The notes under the pieces are model-generated. The model saw nothing but the letters and a program-made list of their open reading frames with translations, searched no databases and had not been told where the DNA came from. Below, in pieces: positions 21,330 through 32,442 of a stretch of 35,068 bases of DNA. The stretch covers positions 1 through 35,068 of the forward strand of contig CAXKVV010001215.1 in NCBI GenBank assembly GCA_964058805.1, read 5' to 3'. Both the position numbers and the translations under genes were made by a program. This DNA is from Schoenoplectus triqueter. Its lineage: Eukaryota; Streptophyta; Magnoliopsida; Poales; Cyperaceae. The stretch's first letter is position 1, and every line of letters begins with the position of its first letter.

Positions 21330-21532
21330 ATAATTCGCGGATCATGTGACTATGCTTATTATGCCCGACACAATTTATGTTTATATCAATAAAATATATT
21401 TAAGTAAATTGTTCAAAAATTTGAAAAATAAAATTTACAATCTAAATTCAATTAACGGTATAGCTCATAACATTTCACACAACTCAATTATAAACCTGAA
21501 ACCTTTAAAAAATTGTAGTTCAATTACTTAAA

Positions 21533-22170
21533 CTAGCTATATACCCGCGCGTTGCAGCAAACTCTTTTATTTAAACATTAAAATATTATAAGAAAAAAAA
21601 ATTCACATTTATCTAATATTAAATTATAAATTCACCAAATTATATAGAAAACCTATAATAAAGACTATATTTAATCTTAGATGAGATTTTTGCACAACTA
21701 GCTATATATTCGCGCGTTGCAGCAGAATTTTTTATTTAAATATTAAAATATTATAAGATAAAAAAAATCACATTTATCTAATATTAAATTATAAATTCAC
21801 CAAATTATAGAGAAAACCTATAATAAAGACTACATTTTTAATCTTGGATGAGATTTTTGCACAATATGAGTTAATCATTCATGATTTTTATGACAATAAA
21901 AGTAAATTATTCTAACATATATTATCACCATTAATTTCTTACCAAATATACACAAGGTTGCTAAATAAAAAAATAAAAATTATGGAAATAATAGTATATA
22001 AGGGAAAGAAATGGAGAGAAAGAGGGGATCAATGGACGCGATCACATACGTTCGATCAACCAAAAATAAATATTATCCGTCTAATTGAGGGATAAAATGG
22101 GTATAATAAAAAATTACCATGATAAAAAATAGACACTCCAATTCTTAAATGTTTTATATAATAGTATAGA
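21533..22170 (-). mobile_element. non-autonomous Helitron-like element with duplicated 3' end
   Basis: On the minus strand the element begins TCTATACTATTATATAAAAC (22170 down), preceded by A, a common plant Helitron 5' terminus. It ends in CTAG followed by T at 21533, with a GC-rich CGCGCG stretch just inside. A second equivalent end (CTAG then TT) lies at 21698, and the 165 bp from 21533 to 21697 are repeated from 21698 with few changes. No Rep/helicase sequence is present. Hairpins at these two ends are weak, so the type is probable rather than certain. Confidence 0.6.
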
Positions 22171-22300
22171 TATGGTCAATTAGGAAATGGCCTCACCAAG
22201 TTATATTAAAATTGACACTTCAATTCTTAGATGCTTTATATATTCAATTATTTAAATATGGTCATTTAGGAAATCGCCTCACCAAGTTCTACTTCACTGC
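22141..22300. repeat. tandem duplication of Helitron 5' edge and flank
   Basis: The segment CAATTCTTAAATG...ATATGGTCAATTAGG...GCCTCACCAAGTT is followed by a diverged second version, CAATTCTTAGATG...ATATGGTCATTTAGG...GCCTCACCAAGTT, about 90 bp later. Confidence 0.7.
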
Positions 22301-22587
22301 TGCCACATGACCTTACCACTGTAGGTAGGTTCCCTATGTCCCTTTTTACCGAGGAGTATCTTTGTCGTGATGTATTGGTGTATTGTATTCTTTTCATTAA
22401 TTGCGGAAACACCTACAAAGCAAAACCCTAAGGTGCTAAAATATTAGAGGCGAATAGTAAATTAACGAGTCTATTAAGTCCAATAAAACACTGCCTTTGT
22501 CAACTTTGACTGTTTTGTCGTTGACTGCGCGCACAAAGTAGTAAAAGGATTTTTTTAAAGGAGACAAAATAAGTGTTTTATGTAAAA
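22301..22587. other. intergenic with W-box cluster
   Basis: No gene. Between 22498 and 22530 there are three TTGAC/GTCAA cores (TTTGTCAAC, CTTTGACTG, CGTTGACTG), the core bound by WRKY factors. No neighbouring gene is seen that they would control. Confidence 0.4.
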
Positions 22588-22616
22588 CTAGTACAGTACC
22601 CGCGCCATGCGGCGGG
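22588..22616 (-). mobile_element. Helitron 3' terminus with hairpin
   Basis: The minus strand has a GC-rich hairpin (22616-22599, stem CCCGC/GCGGG) followed after about 7 bp by CTAG and then T (22591-22587). This is the standard plant Helitron 3' end. The matching 5' end, which should lie to the right on this strand, could not be identified. Confidence 0.6.
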
Positions 22617-23900
22617 TTTCTTTAATACGCAATATTGTTTGACAATAAAAACCTTACCATGGCGCAGGTATGTTTTATGATTGATTGATTTTTACCAGTG
22701 CTCCTGTAAGGTTGACATGATTTGATCCATCCAAACCGTGGATTGCAGCTTGTTTTCTCACCTGGAAAAAGAAATCGAAGTACTTATAAATAGTTCTGAC
22801 AGGAAATTATAGAAATCACAGTATCATATACTAAAAAAGAAAAGGAAAATAATAAGTACAGACAGAAAAAAGGAACTTGATTTCGTTTTATGGATTTCAA
22901 GGAATATGAAGCCAATTAATAACAATCTGAAGCCAATAAATATAACTAAATTCTTCTTTATTTTCGTGAATAACACAATGTTATTGTAACAAATGCAAAT
23001 ACCTCGGAGATATAATTTTGTGGTCAGCTTCTTCTATTCCTTTGAAGAAATCACCAACTTGTCGAGGATATAGGAATGGAGGGACCACAAAATAGCTTGA
23101 TCTTTGTACTGCTGCTTCTAATGTTAATACCGACACTTCCAAATTCTCAACGCTGTAACTAACAACTGCATTCCCTGCTGCCATGTTTGCCGATGGTTGC
23201 ATCTATACAACCTATTCAACAGAAAATTTGCTAGTTAACTAATTTGGTTAAGAGTCATTTCAAACTTGAAAATAACATAAAATGGATTATTGCTTTAGCG
23301 AGTAAAATTAAAAAGTGATACGTCATATTTTTCTCCAAAAAGTGAGATTCCGTTAAAAGTAATTGATATCACTCTTTCAGAGCAGGAAAATATGAAAAAT
23401 ACAGAAGTCTTGAAAAATTGTCATTTGACAAGCCATAGAGGATCCGATCTCAGTTTTCAGAAACTCAGGGAAACTGTAAAGCCCCTCAGAAAAATAAAAG
23501 GGCAATTCTGTAAAAACATTACCATTATCCACTTTCTTATGATTATGAAAATAATTAAAACCTAAGTCTTCAATATCCGTCTCCGCCTCCACCCATCTCT
23601 TTTTATCTCCTCCTTCAACCTCATTTGTGTCGTTCGTTTCTATAGAATCAAACCACTACCGGGGGCGGAGGCCAATCGGAGGAGAAGAGAAAGAGAATTT
23701 CCATCAGTCGAATCGGCATCTCTTTGAGAGATAGGTTGAGGGAGGACCGGAGGAGACAAAAATAGAGAGACAAAGAGAGGGAGGGGGTGCGATTGGCTCT
23801 CGCACTCATTACCTTTCATCGGAAATGAAATACGCCTCGTCCCGAGGTTTGAATACATCGGGAAGGTGCTGGCTGCTTTACTAAATGAGATAATATATTA
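22617..23900 (-). other. possible captured gene fragments, unidentified
   Basis: This stretch is less AT-rich than its surroundings. On the minus strand there is an open segment of 73 residues (23202-22981) with exon-like composition. Its body ends at CCGAG-GTATTTG, a plausible donor, and an AATAG-G acceptor-like site lies near 23210. Two more open segments lie upstream at 23592-23377 and 23858-23640; the latter is rich in Pro, Ser and Leu with a CT-rich transcript-leader look. I do not recognise any protein family. The Helitron end at 22588 raises the idea of captured exons, but this is inference. Confidence 0.25.
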
Positions 23901-24940
23901 TATAGTTAGTTATAAATTTAAAATTTAAATGAACGAATAAAATTGTTTTGGACTTTCAGATTATTGATCAAACGGTTCAAATTAATTTTAATTGACAGAT
24001 AACACTTTCAGATGATTTTTTCAATCTCCTTTTATTAAGAGTAAGGATAAGGATAAGGATAAGGATAACTTGATGCTCTCTATATTTCCCCTCAAACTAT
24101 TGTTATCCCAAGTTTCTAAATAGTAATTATTGCATTATTGTGACGTGCTTTTAAAAAAAAACTATCTTGCTATAGCATACTATAACGAAAGTTATCCGAC
24201 ATAATGTAAATTTAATAATATCAATATTTTTTATTTAAAAATTTATAGAGCAAATAAGTAAATAATACAAAATCAATTAAGGAATAATACTAACATTGAA
24301 CAAGTATAATTTTTAAACTACTATTCAAAATATCTTCGATATAATAAATTACTAAATTAAGTAATACATGCCATTTTTCATCAAGTGCATTATGCTATTA
24401 ATTGAATAAAATGCTAAATTTTAATTAGATTAAATCTCATAATAAAGTTTTTAGGTTAATTTATTTTAAATAGATTCAAATTACTCAAATTTAAGGTATT
24501 GTCTAATTTTAGTTGTTATTTTCAGATAAAGAAGTGAACCCAAAAAGAAACCAAGAGAAAGACGTATGTCAGAGTCAAATCAGAATGCTAATAACAAAAA
24601 AGGAAGGACATTTAATCTAAAATTTATACGAAGTGATTAAAATTATATGTCAATATTATATATCTTATTCTTAGCTTTCTAACGCGCTTTGAATCACCTC
24701 AATCAGAGTTCAGATGAATATATTATGATCATTTAAAAGTTATTGTGAATAAATATATGATAGTGTGTAATATTGCTGCTACATGCTACACACAATAGCG
24801 CTTCGCTATCACTGCTATAGCGTTAATAGTAGAAATATGCAATGTAGATGTATAGTATAGTGTTTGAGCTCGAAAGCGACGTTATAGTGCACTATTTGAT
24901 AGCTTGGTTATTCCAAATAAAAATTACATGTATTCTTTAA
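23901..24940. other. intergenic, no gene
   Basis: AT-rich. It contains a short (GGATAA)n run (24041-24066) and small palindromes such as ATAGCGCTTCGCTAT (24795-24809). No coding frame. Confidence 0.6.
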
Positions 24941-26065
24941 GGGTATGTTTGGCACTCAATGGAATAGTAAAAGGTTAGAATAGAATTTCTATTCCGATGA
25001 ATTAATTTGCCAAACGAATTTTAGACTCAGTAGAAGAGTGCTAATCCAGTATATCAAGTGATAGGTGGTATACTGGATTAGCTCTCGTCGGAATAGCGAT
25101 TATTGTTTGATTATATTGTATTATATTATTATATTATGATTATGATTATAATTATAATTATGGTTACGATTTATTAGTATTATATTATTATGTTATATTA
25201 TATTAATATTATGATTATTTTTTATCATCACTGTTAGTATTATAATATTAATTATTTTACTATTATTTATTATCAATATATTATTATAATATAATTTTAG
25301 TATTATATTATTATATTATGAATATAAATATAATTAATTTATTATATTATTATAATTATAATTATTTTTTTACGATATTATTTTTATGATTATATTATTA
25401 TTATATTATTATAATTATAATTATTTATTATTATGATATTATTATTATTATATTATTATTTTATTATAATTGTGATTATATTATTATAATTATGATTATT
25501 TATTATTATATTATTATATTTTGAATATGGTTATATTATCATTATATCATTATATTATGATTATAGTGATGATTATATTATTATTATATTATAATGGTTA
25601 CTATTATTTATTATTATGATTATGATTATAATTTTTATTATTATATTTTTTGTTTATGATTATGATTATTATTTAATTATGTTATATTATATTATTATAT
25701 TATGACTATAATATTAAAATTCTAATTATTTATTATTATTATTATAATAATTATAATTTTTTATTAGAATATTGTATTATGATTATGATTATGGATTAGG
25801 ATTATTTTATTATTATTATTATTATACAATTATCATTATCATTATTATTATTATTATTTTACTATTATTTTTTTATCATCATCATTGTTAGTATCATAAT
25901 TATCCATACATTAACTATTCTGATTAACAACTGCCAAATGATATTTTCGCTCTTCCGAATAGTCAAGAATACCTCTTCTACCAATCTTCCAAAAAGATAC
26001 TATTCTATCACTTTTTCAAAATTACCACTCTTCTAAAGTTATTCTTTGATTGGCCAAACAAACTC
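24941..26065 (+). mobile_element. microsatellite-bearing transposon, copy 1
   Basis: The ends are GGGTATGTTTGGCA and the reverse complement of GAGTTTGTTTGGCC, flanked by TAA and TTA, suggesting a PIF/Harbinger (Tourist-like) or related DNA element. Inside the left end is a perfect 13-bp stem, CTAATCCAGTATA (25041-25053) with TATACTGGATTAG (25069-25081). The core, about 25095-25890, is almost wholly TAT/ATT/TATGAT repeats. The right 170 bp are unique sequence shared with copies 2 and 3. No transposase. Confidence 0.7.
25095..25890. repeat. TTA/ATT/TATGAT microsatellite core
   Basis: Roughly 800 bp of imperfect trinucleotide and hexanucleotide repeats inside transposon copy 1. Confidence 0.9.
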
Positions 26066-26239
26066 TTAGAAGAAAAGATAGAAGTGCTAGTTTAATTTTA
26101 TTATTATTTATATTAGATTTATGATTATTTCAATATATTTTGTTGGTGGTTCATTCTAGGAAAGCAATTCAAATAAATCACAATAAAAGTAGATATGCAT
26201 TGTTTCATCACGTGGTGTAAAATTTGTTGATTTTATATT
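26066..26239. other. intergenic, no gene
   Basis: AT-rich link between the transposon and the minisatellite. Confidence 0.5.
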
Positions 26240-26590
26240 ATAAAAATATTTATATTAAATATTCATATTAATTATATCAGGTTAAAAAAATATTTATATT
26301 GTTTGTATTGTGATATCAAGTTAAAAAGTGTTTGTGCTAAATATTTACATCGTTTACATTAGATTAAAATATATTTATACTAAATATTCTCATTGATTAT
26401 ATTAGATAAAATTATTTATATTAAATATTTATACTGATTATATCATATTATAAAGTATTTATACTACATATTTATTTTGATTATATAAAAAATATTTATA
26501 CTGAATATTCCCTCCAATTAAATTCAATTAAAAATATTTATATTGATTTTTAAAAAATATTTATAGTAAATGTTTGCATTGATTATTAAT
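26240..26590. repeat. degenerate minisatellite, about 42-bp period
   Basis: About nine diverged units, each led by A-rich bases then TATTTATA-(C/T)-TAAATATT and ending in GATTATAT-like words. Unit starts are near 26243, 26288, 26326, 26366, 26410, 26452, 26490, 26531 and 26553. Confidence 0.7.
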
Positions 26591-27568
26591 GTATTTGGAT
26601 GAGTGAATAATGGCAACTTTTTGGGTTAGTTATTATTTTTATTGTTATTCTATGTTTGGATGAGAAAATAGCTCTTGAGAAATATTGTGTTAGTTGCTAT
26701 TCTACTAACCCAACAAAAAAATGGTTTAGTCACTACTCCAAAATTTTGGTTAGTGATGTTAATAAATATATTTTATTCATGATATATTTTTATTAAAAAT
26801 TACGGTCCATAAAATAACGCAATTCATATAAAATAACAAATAATAATTGGAAAACTTACAACTCTGAATTGCAGACATCTTTAGATGGAAGCGATGCAAT
26901 AATAATGACCTTCAGTTTCTCAGTCTCTAATTTTCTGTTATTTTCTTAATGGACAGATTAGGGAAATAAAAAAATTAAGTCGAAATGAACAAAACTGAGT
27001 ATAATATAAACACTAAGGTAATCTCTGAGATCATGTACAGTTAATCTGACTAATCTGAATTTTCCATCAAAATTCGGATGTGCCTTTTAATTAATTTTTA
27101 AATGAACTTAGCTCATACTTAATACATAGGTCATACGGTATATATTTAATTATATAGTAAATGTTATAATTAAATATTCTAACAAGTGACTATTCTCACT
27201 AACTCACTCCTTCATCATGAGAGAGAGAGAGAGATGAAAGAGAGGGAGGAAGAGAGATGCGATGTGAGAAATAGATACGAGAGAGATGTGATGGGAGAGA
27301 AAGAGAGAGTGAGTGTTAGATATGAGAGAGATGCGAGAGAACGATAAATGAAAGAGATGTGAGATAAAAAAGAGATAGCTAAAGAGATAAATATATGCTT
27401 GTGCGAGAGTGAGGAAGAGTGCGAGAGAGGAAGAAAGAAATGCAAAAAAAAAGCAAAAAAAAAGAAGATATGAGAGTGACACAGAAGAAAGAGAGCGTGA
27501 GAGATAAGAGGGACGGAGATTTGAGGCATGATTAATGAGGATAATAAGAAAATTTTCATTCCAAATAT
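26591..27568. mobile_element. possible DNA transposon with GA-rich interior
   Basis: The left end GTATTTGGATGAG resembles the inverted right end, TATTTGGAATGA on the minus strand at 27567-27556. A second TTTGGATGAGAAAA lies 60 bp inside the left end. The ends are short and imperfect and I found no clear target duplication, so this is tentative. Confidence 0.3.
27218..27510. repeat. (GA)n-rich tract
   Basis: Imperfect GAGA repeats with purine-rich interruptions. The long open frames on the opposite strand are low-complexity Ser/Leu/Phe and not coding. Confidence 0.85.
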
Positions 27569-28004
27569 AAGAAACTAATTTTAAATATAATTTTCTCGAT
27601 TAGTATTTAGTTGCATCGCAATATTTCCGAGAAAGAGGCTTGAAAGCGTGTTTTGATATTTATTTTATTTTCACAACAACTATTAATTCAAAATAGTCGC
27701 TACGGGAATCAACGATAGCAATTCGATAAGAAATTAAATTGTAAATAAAACGTACTATTCTGAACCACAGTTATATACTTATATGTCAATATTTTATATG
27801 TCATAGTCAGTAGATTTTTTTTGATATAGCAAATAGTTCTGTGCAAGGAAAGAAGGCTGAACTTGGAAAGGCCCTTGGATTTGTTTTCTGTTGATCCTCA
27901 TCTTGCCACCTTTGGAGTTGACAAAAATAAAAATAAAAACTTGACGGGGGCTTCTGTGTGAATGTGACAATTGAAAAGTGAAAAGCATCCCTAGCGGATA
28001 GGCC
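27569..28004. other. intergenic, no gene
   Basis: No recognisable feature. Two overlapping minus-strand open frames (27794-28025) lack family resemblance. Confidence 0.5.
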
Positions 28005-29379
28005 GTTGTTTATTTGGCAAATCAAGTAATAATTTTGAAAGAGTAGTAGAAAAATCGTATTCTTAATTATGCAGAAAAATAAAAATATCGTTTGACAGTT
28101 ATTAATCAGAATAGTTAATATATGAATAATTATTATACTAACAATGATGATAATAATAATACTAATAGAAAAAATAATAATGATAAAATAATAATAATAA
28201 TAAAATAATGATCATAATCTATAATCATAATCATAATAAATAATAATATTCATAGTTGTAATAATAATAATAAAATATAAATAAAAACATAATCATAACA
28301 TAATAATATAATATTAAATTATAATTATAATCATAATCATAATAATATAATAATAAATAATCATAATTCTAATAATATAACCATAATATAATAATACAAT
28401 ACAACATAATAAAATAATAAAAAAATAATAATCATAGTCGTAATCATAATAATATCATAATATAATAATATAATGAGAAAAATTATAATCATAATCATAA
28501 TATAATAATAATCATTATTATTATAATCATAATCATAATATAATAATAATAATAATAATAAATAATTGTAATCATAATAATATAATCATAATAATAATAA
28601 TATAATAATAAAATTATAAATATAATCATAATAATGTAATATAATAATAAAATTATAAATATAATCATAATAATGTAATATAATAATAAATAATCATAAT
28701 CATAATAATATAATAATAATAAATAATCATAAGAATAATTATATAATAATAACATAATCATAGCTATAATCATAATATAATAATAATAAAATAATAATAA
28801 TAATTATAGTCATAATCATAATAATATAATAATAATATACCCATAATCATAACATAATAATATAATAAGAATAGAATTATAATCATAATAATACAATATA
28901 AGAATAATAATAAATAATCATAATCATAATAATATAATAATAATAAATAATCATATTCATAATAATATAATCATACTTATAATCATTAATAATATAATAC
29001 TAAAAATCATAATTATTATAATATAATAATAGTAAATAATAATAAAATTAATTATATAATAATAATACTAACAATGATGTTAATATAATAATAATAATTA
29101 TTATTATAATATAACATAATAATAATAAATAATAATTATCATAATATTAATATAATAATAAATTATAATAAATCATAATAAATAATATAATACAACATAA
29201 TCAAATAATCATCGCTATTCCGACGAGAGCTAATCTGGTATATCACCTATAACTTAGTATACCAAATTAGCACTCTCGCACACTCTTTTACTTAGTCTAA
29301 AATTTATTTGACAAATTATTTAGTCGGAATAGCTATTTTATTCTAACTTTTTGTTATTCCACCAAGTGCTAAACAAACT
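28005..29379 (-). mobile_element. microsatellite-bearing transposon, copy 2 (inverted)
   Basis: Reverse-oriented relative of copy 1. Its right part carries CTAATCTGGTATA (29230-29242) and TATACCAAATTAG (29258-29270), the counterpart of copy 1's stem, followed by TTATTCTAACTTTTTGTTATTCC matching copy 1's left end. Its left part matches copy 1's right end in reverse (TATTTGGCAAATCAAG). The core is ATA/TAATCA repeats, about 28140-29215, longer than in copy 1. Confidence 0.7.
28140..29215. repeat. ATA/AAT/ATCATA microsatellite core
   Basis: About 1.07 kb of imperfect tri- and hexanucleotide repeats inside copy 2. Confidence 0.9.
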
Positions 29380-29550
29380 ATTTGTTTGACAAATTATCAT
29401 CATCGTCATTATTAGTATCATAATTATTTATATTTTAACTATTTTAATTAACAACCATCAAATAATATTTTTATTCATCTAAATAATAAAAAATATCAAT
29501 CTTCTATCACTTTTATAAAAATACTATTATTTTTTGATTTGCCGAACAAA
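29380..29550 (+). mobile_element. microsatellite-bearing transposon, right-end fragment (copy 3)
   Basis: The sequence from ATCATCATCGTCATTATTAGTATCATAATT to GATTTGCCGAACAAA follows the unique right end of copy 1 in the same orientation. The left part is missing. It directly abuts copy 2. Confidence 0.65.
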
Positions 29551-30073
29551 TCAAATTCGATGACCATGGTCGGCCCATGTTGTCCATGTTCTCTGATCCA
29601 GAATATTCAGATAGTACAGTGTAACAAGTCGTTGAAAACAAGGACCTACCGTACGCCATCTTTCGAGAAGCAACCTGCAATACAATATTTTATAGAAACT
29701 GAACCACAGACGGTCTAGATTTTCTGGACACTACGTCTACAAGTGTCAGCTCAGCGTACGCCTCTACAATATTTGTTGTTTCTGGCAAATGAGGGAGAAA
29801 GTGACGGGTAAAAAATACGGAAGTGTAAAAGCTGCCTCTCCTCTCCATAGTCCATGCTGGTTCTGTAGTTCACTCCTCAGTCCTCCCCCTCTCTCTCGCT
29901 CTCTGCGCTGGTAGATGTAGATCTCCAGTATTTTACTGCTAACCCCTCCAATCTCCTTTCATCTCCCCCCAATCGAACCGCTTTGTCTTCTTCCCTTCCA
30001 CCGAATCCTGTGAAGAGAGAGAAAGTGTGGGCTGAGGTGAGTGAGGAAAGAGGGAGGGAGAGAAGAGAATCCC
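29551..30073 (+). promoter_or_regulatory. upstream region and leader of the GALS-like gene
   Basis: No TATA box is visible. CT-rich patches (29836-29900 and 29940-30000) fit a pyrimidine-patch, TATA-less plant promoter with a CT-rich leader. Transcription start is not defined. Confidence 0.4.
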
Positions 30074-32442
30074 ATGAAACCCAATATCAGAAAAGAAAGC
30101 GGTGGAGGCGGCGGATCCACTGCTCCATCCATCTCTCTTTCCTGTTTTGATCTCAAACCCTTCATCGCCACCCTGGCAGTGCTCACCTTCCTCCTGGCCG
30201 TGTGGCACCTCCAGCCGTACGAATCCTTCCTCCCTTCCCGCCTCTCCGCCTGCGTCGTCTACAGTAACACCACCTCTCACATCTCCATTTCAAATCACTC
30301 CAGATTTGGTTCAAATCTTTCCTTTACATCCCTACCACCTTCTAATTCTACCACCAACATTGTTACTCAGATTCCCCAGAAAAAACTTTATTTCACCGTC
30401 TCTCTCTCCTCTGTTACCACACCAAACTTGACTCAGCCAACCATTAACCCGGTTCCAGCTGACTCTAACAGGCGTGAGTTCAGGCCATACGGCAATGCTG
30501 CGGCGCTGTTTGTACAGATGGGGGCGTACCGTGGTGGACCCCGCACCTTCGCTATAGTTGGGCTTGCCTCGAAGCCTATCCATGTATATGGCTCACCGTA
30601 CTTCAAGTGTGAGTGGGTCCCACAGCCGACACCCTCCAACCCTAACTCAGCACCGATCCGTACCAAGGCGTACAAAATACTCCCTGATTGGGGATATGGC
30701 CGGGTGTACACTGTTGTAGTCGTCAATTGTACCTTCCCTTCAAACCCTAACTCTGACAATGCTGGCGGTGCGCTAGTGGTACATGCCTACTACTCCACCT
30801 CTTCGCGAAAATATGAAAAGTTTGTAGCTTTAGAAGAAGCCCCAGGCTCTTACAATGAAGCCCAATTCAGTCCCCCATACAAATATGAGCATCTGTACTG
30901 TGGCTCATCTTTATATGGCGACTTAAACCCTAGCAGATTGCGCGAATGGATGGCTTACCATACACATTTTTTCGGACCAAAGTCACATTTTGTGTTTCAT
31001 GATGCGGGTGGGATCAGGCATGAAGTGCGGGCAGTTCTAGAGCCGTGGGTTAAGGCGGGGAGGTTGACAATTCAAGACATTAGAGCACAATCAGAGTATG
31101 ATGGATACTATTATAATCAATTTTTGGTGGTGAATGATTGCTTGCACCGGTATAGGTATGCTGCAAATTGGACATTCTTTTTTGATGTGGATGAATATTT
31201 GTACTTGCCGACTGGGGAGAGCTTGGAGACCATTTTGGGAAAGTTGAAGAGATTCACTCAGTTTACAATTGAGCAGAACCCGATGTCGAGTAAGCTCTGT
31301 GCACTTGATTCCTCGAGGAATTATTCAGGGTGAGCTTTTTTAGACTATTTTTGGCTTTTTATTTGGTATGACGCGGTGGTGCATAATGGAAACATAGTGT
31401 TCAGTTATGCTAATTTTAGATGTCATTTTCAGTAGAACTGCCAAATACGAACTAGATATCAGGTTTAGTTCTTTGGAATGTCTACTGAAAGGAAGAGTCA
31501 CAGAAGTCTATAATAAATTTTGGTTAATGCCTATGAAATTTTGCTTTCAAGTTATTGCGAAATAGTAAATACTTTTCAAAAAATGCCTTTATTATTTGTG
31601 TATCCATCAAATTGTAATTAGGATATGGTTGCAACTTGCTTCAAGTGTAATATCATGTTGTATGAAGTTCTGTTTAATTGATTGATACTTTCTAGCATGT
31701 TTGTTGCTTTAACTGTATTACACAGAATGTTTTGATATTTTATAATACAGGAATCCTAAACAGGATTCAGAAGTTCTCTTTTACCTTATTAGATTATTAC
31801 AAGTAGATACATGTTGTACACCTGCTCTATTGTTTGTTTGTTTTGAAAAGCATGCTTCTCTATTTTAGTTTTGCACTTCATGTTGGGAATAAAGTAGGAT
31901 AGACAAGAAGGCCTTAATTTCAACAATTGTTCCATATGCTTATTCATTTGCAACTCTGAAAGTAGTGGTTTAGGCGCTTTTCGTATATTTATTATATGAT
32001 ATTACTCCTTTATTTTTAGAAACATTAGCATTCCAATCGGTGGAAATTAATTTTGAACAGACCTGAACTTATTTGTGAAAACATCCAAAAATGCAGGGAG
32101 TGGGGATTTGAGAAACTGCTTTTCAAAAACTCAATGACTGGCATAAGGCGGGACCGCAAGTATGCCATTCAGGCTAGATATGCCTACTCAGCTGGGGTCC
32201 ACATGTCACAAAATGTATATGGCCGAACAACCCACAAGACAGAGTCTCTATTTCGGTACTACCACTATCACAACTCGATCAATGTCTTAGGTGAGCCGTG
32301 CCGAGAGTATGTGCCAATACCAGCTAAAGGTACCAAGGTGTGGTTCGGGGGCATCCCATATGTTTACGATGATACTATGAAACAATTGGCCGCTACAATA
32401 AAGAAATTTGAGAGGGAAAATATTGGAGCTTTGCAAAGATAG
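30074..32442 (+). CDS. GT92 galactan beta-1,4-galactosyltransferase (GALS-like), two exons
   Basis: Predicted Golgi type II membrane enzyme that extends beta-1,4-galactan side chains of the pectin rhamnogalacturonan I, using UDP-galactose. Exon 1 is 30074-31329, the intron is 31330-32096 (767 bp, GTGAGC...GCAG, phase 2), and exon 2 is 32097-32442. The product has 533 residues, in the range of plant GALS proteins. A short Gly/Ser-rich cytosolic tail (1-29) is followed by one membrane anchor (about 30-46), a variable stem and the N-terminal beta-rich region (QMGAYRGGPRTFAIVGL, YFKCEW). The GT92 (DUF23) catalytic domain follows, with FHDAGGI (about 308-314) and the DxD-type DVDEY (371-375). Exon 2 supplies WGFEKLLFKNS, RYYHYHNSI and a C-terminal WFGGIPYVYDDT segment. 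The start is the first ATG in a CT-rich leader; the frame also runs open upstream without an ATG. Neighbours are transposons, so no cluster is implied. Which GALS paralogue it is cannot be settled. Confidence 0.92.

Noticed and set aside
24795..24809. ATAGCGCTTCGCTAT palindrome as a regulatory hairpin
   Set aside because: A short isolated palindrome in repetitive DNA with no gene beside it. Chance or old transposon debris is more likely.
27204..27559. Two long minus-strand open frames rich in Ser, Leu and Phe
   Set aside because: They are translations of the GA-rich tract and have no domain. Low-complexity DNA gives open frames by chance.
28495..28773. Open frame of Tyr, Ile and Leu
   Set aside because: Pure translation of the ATA microsatellite.
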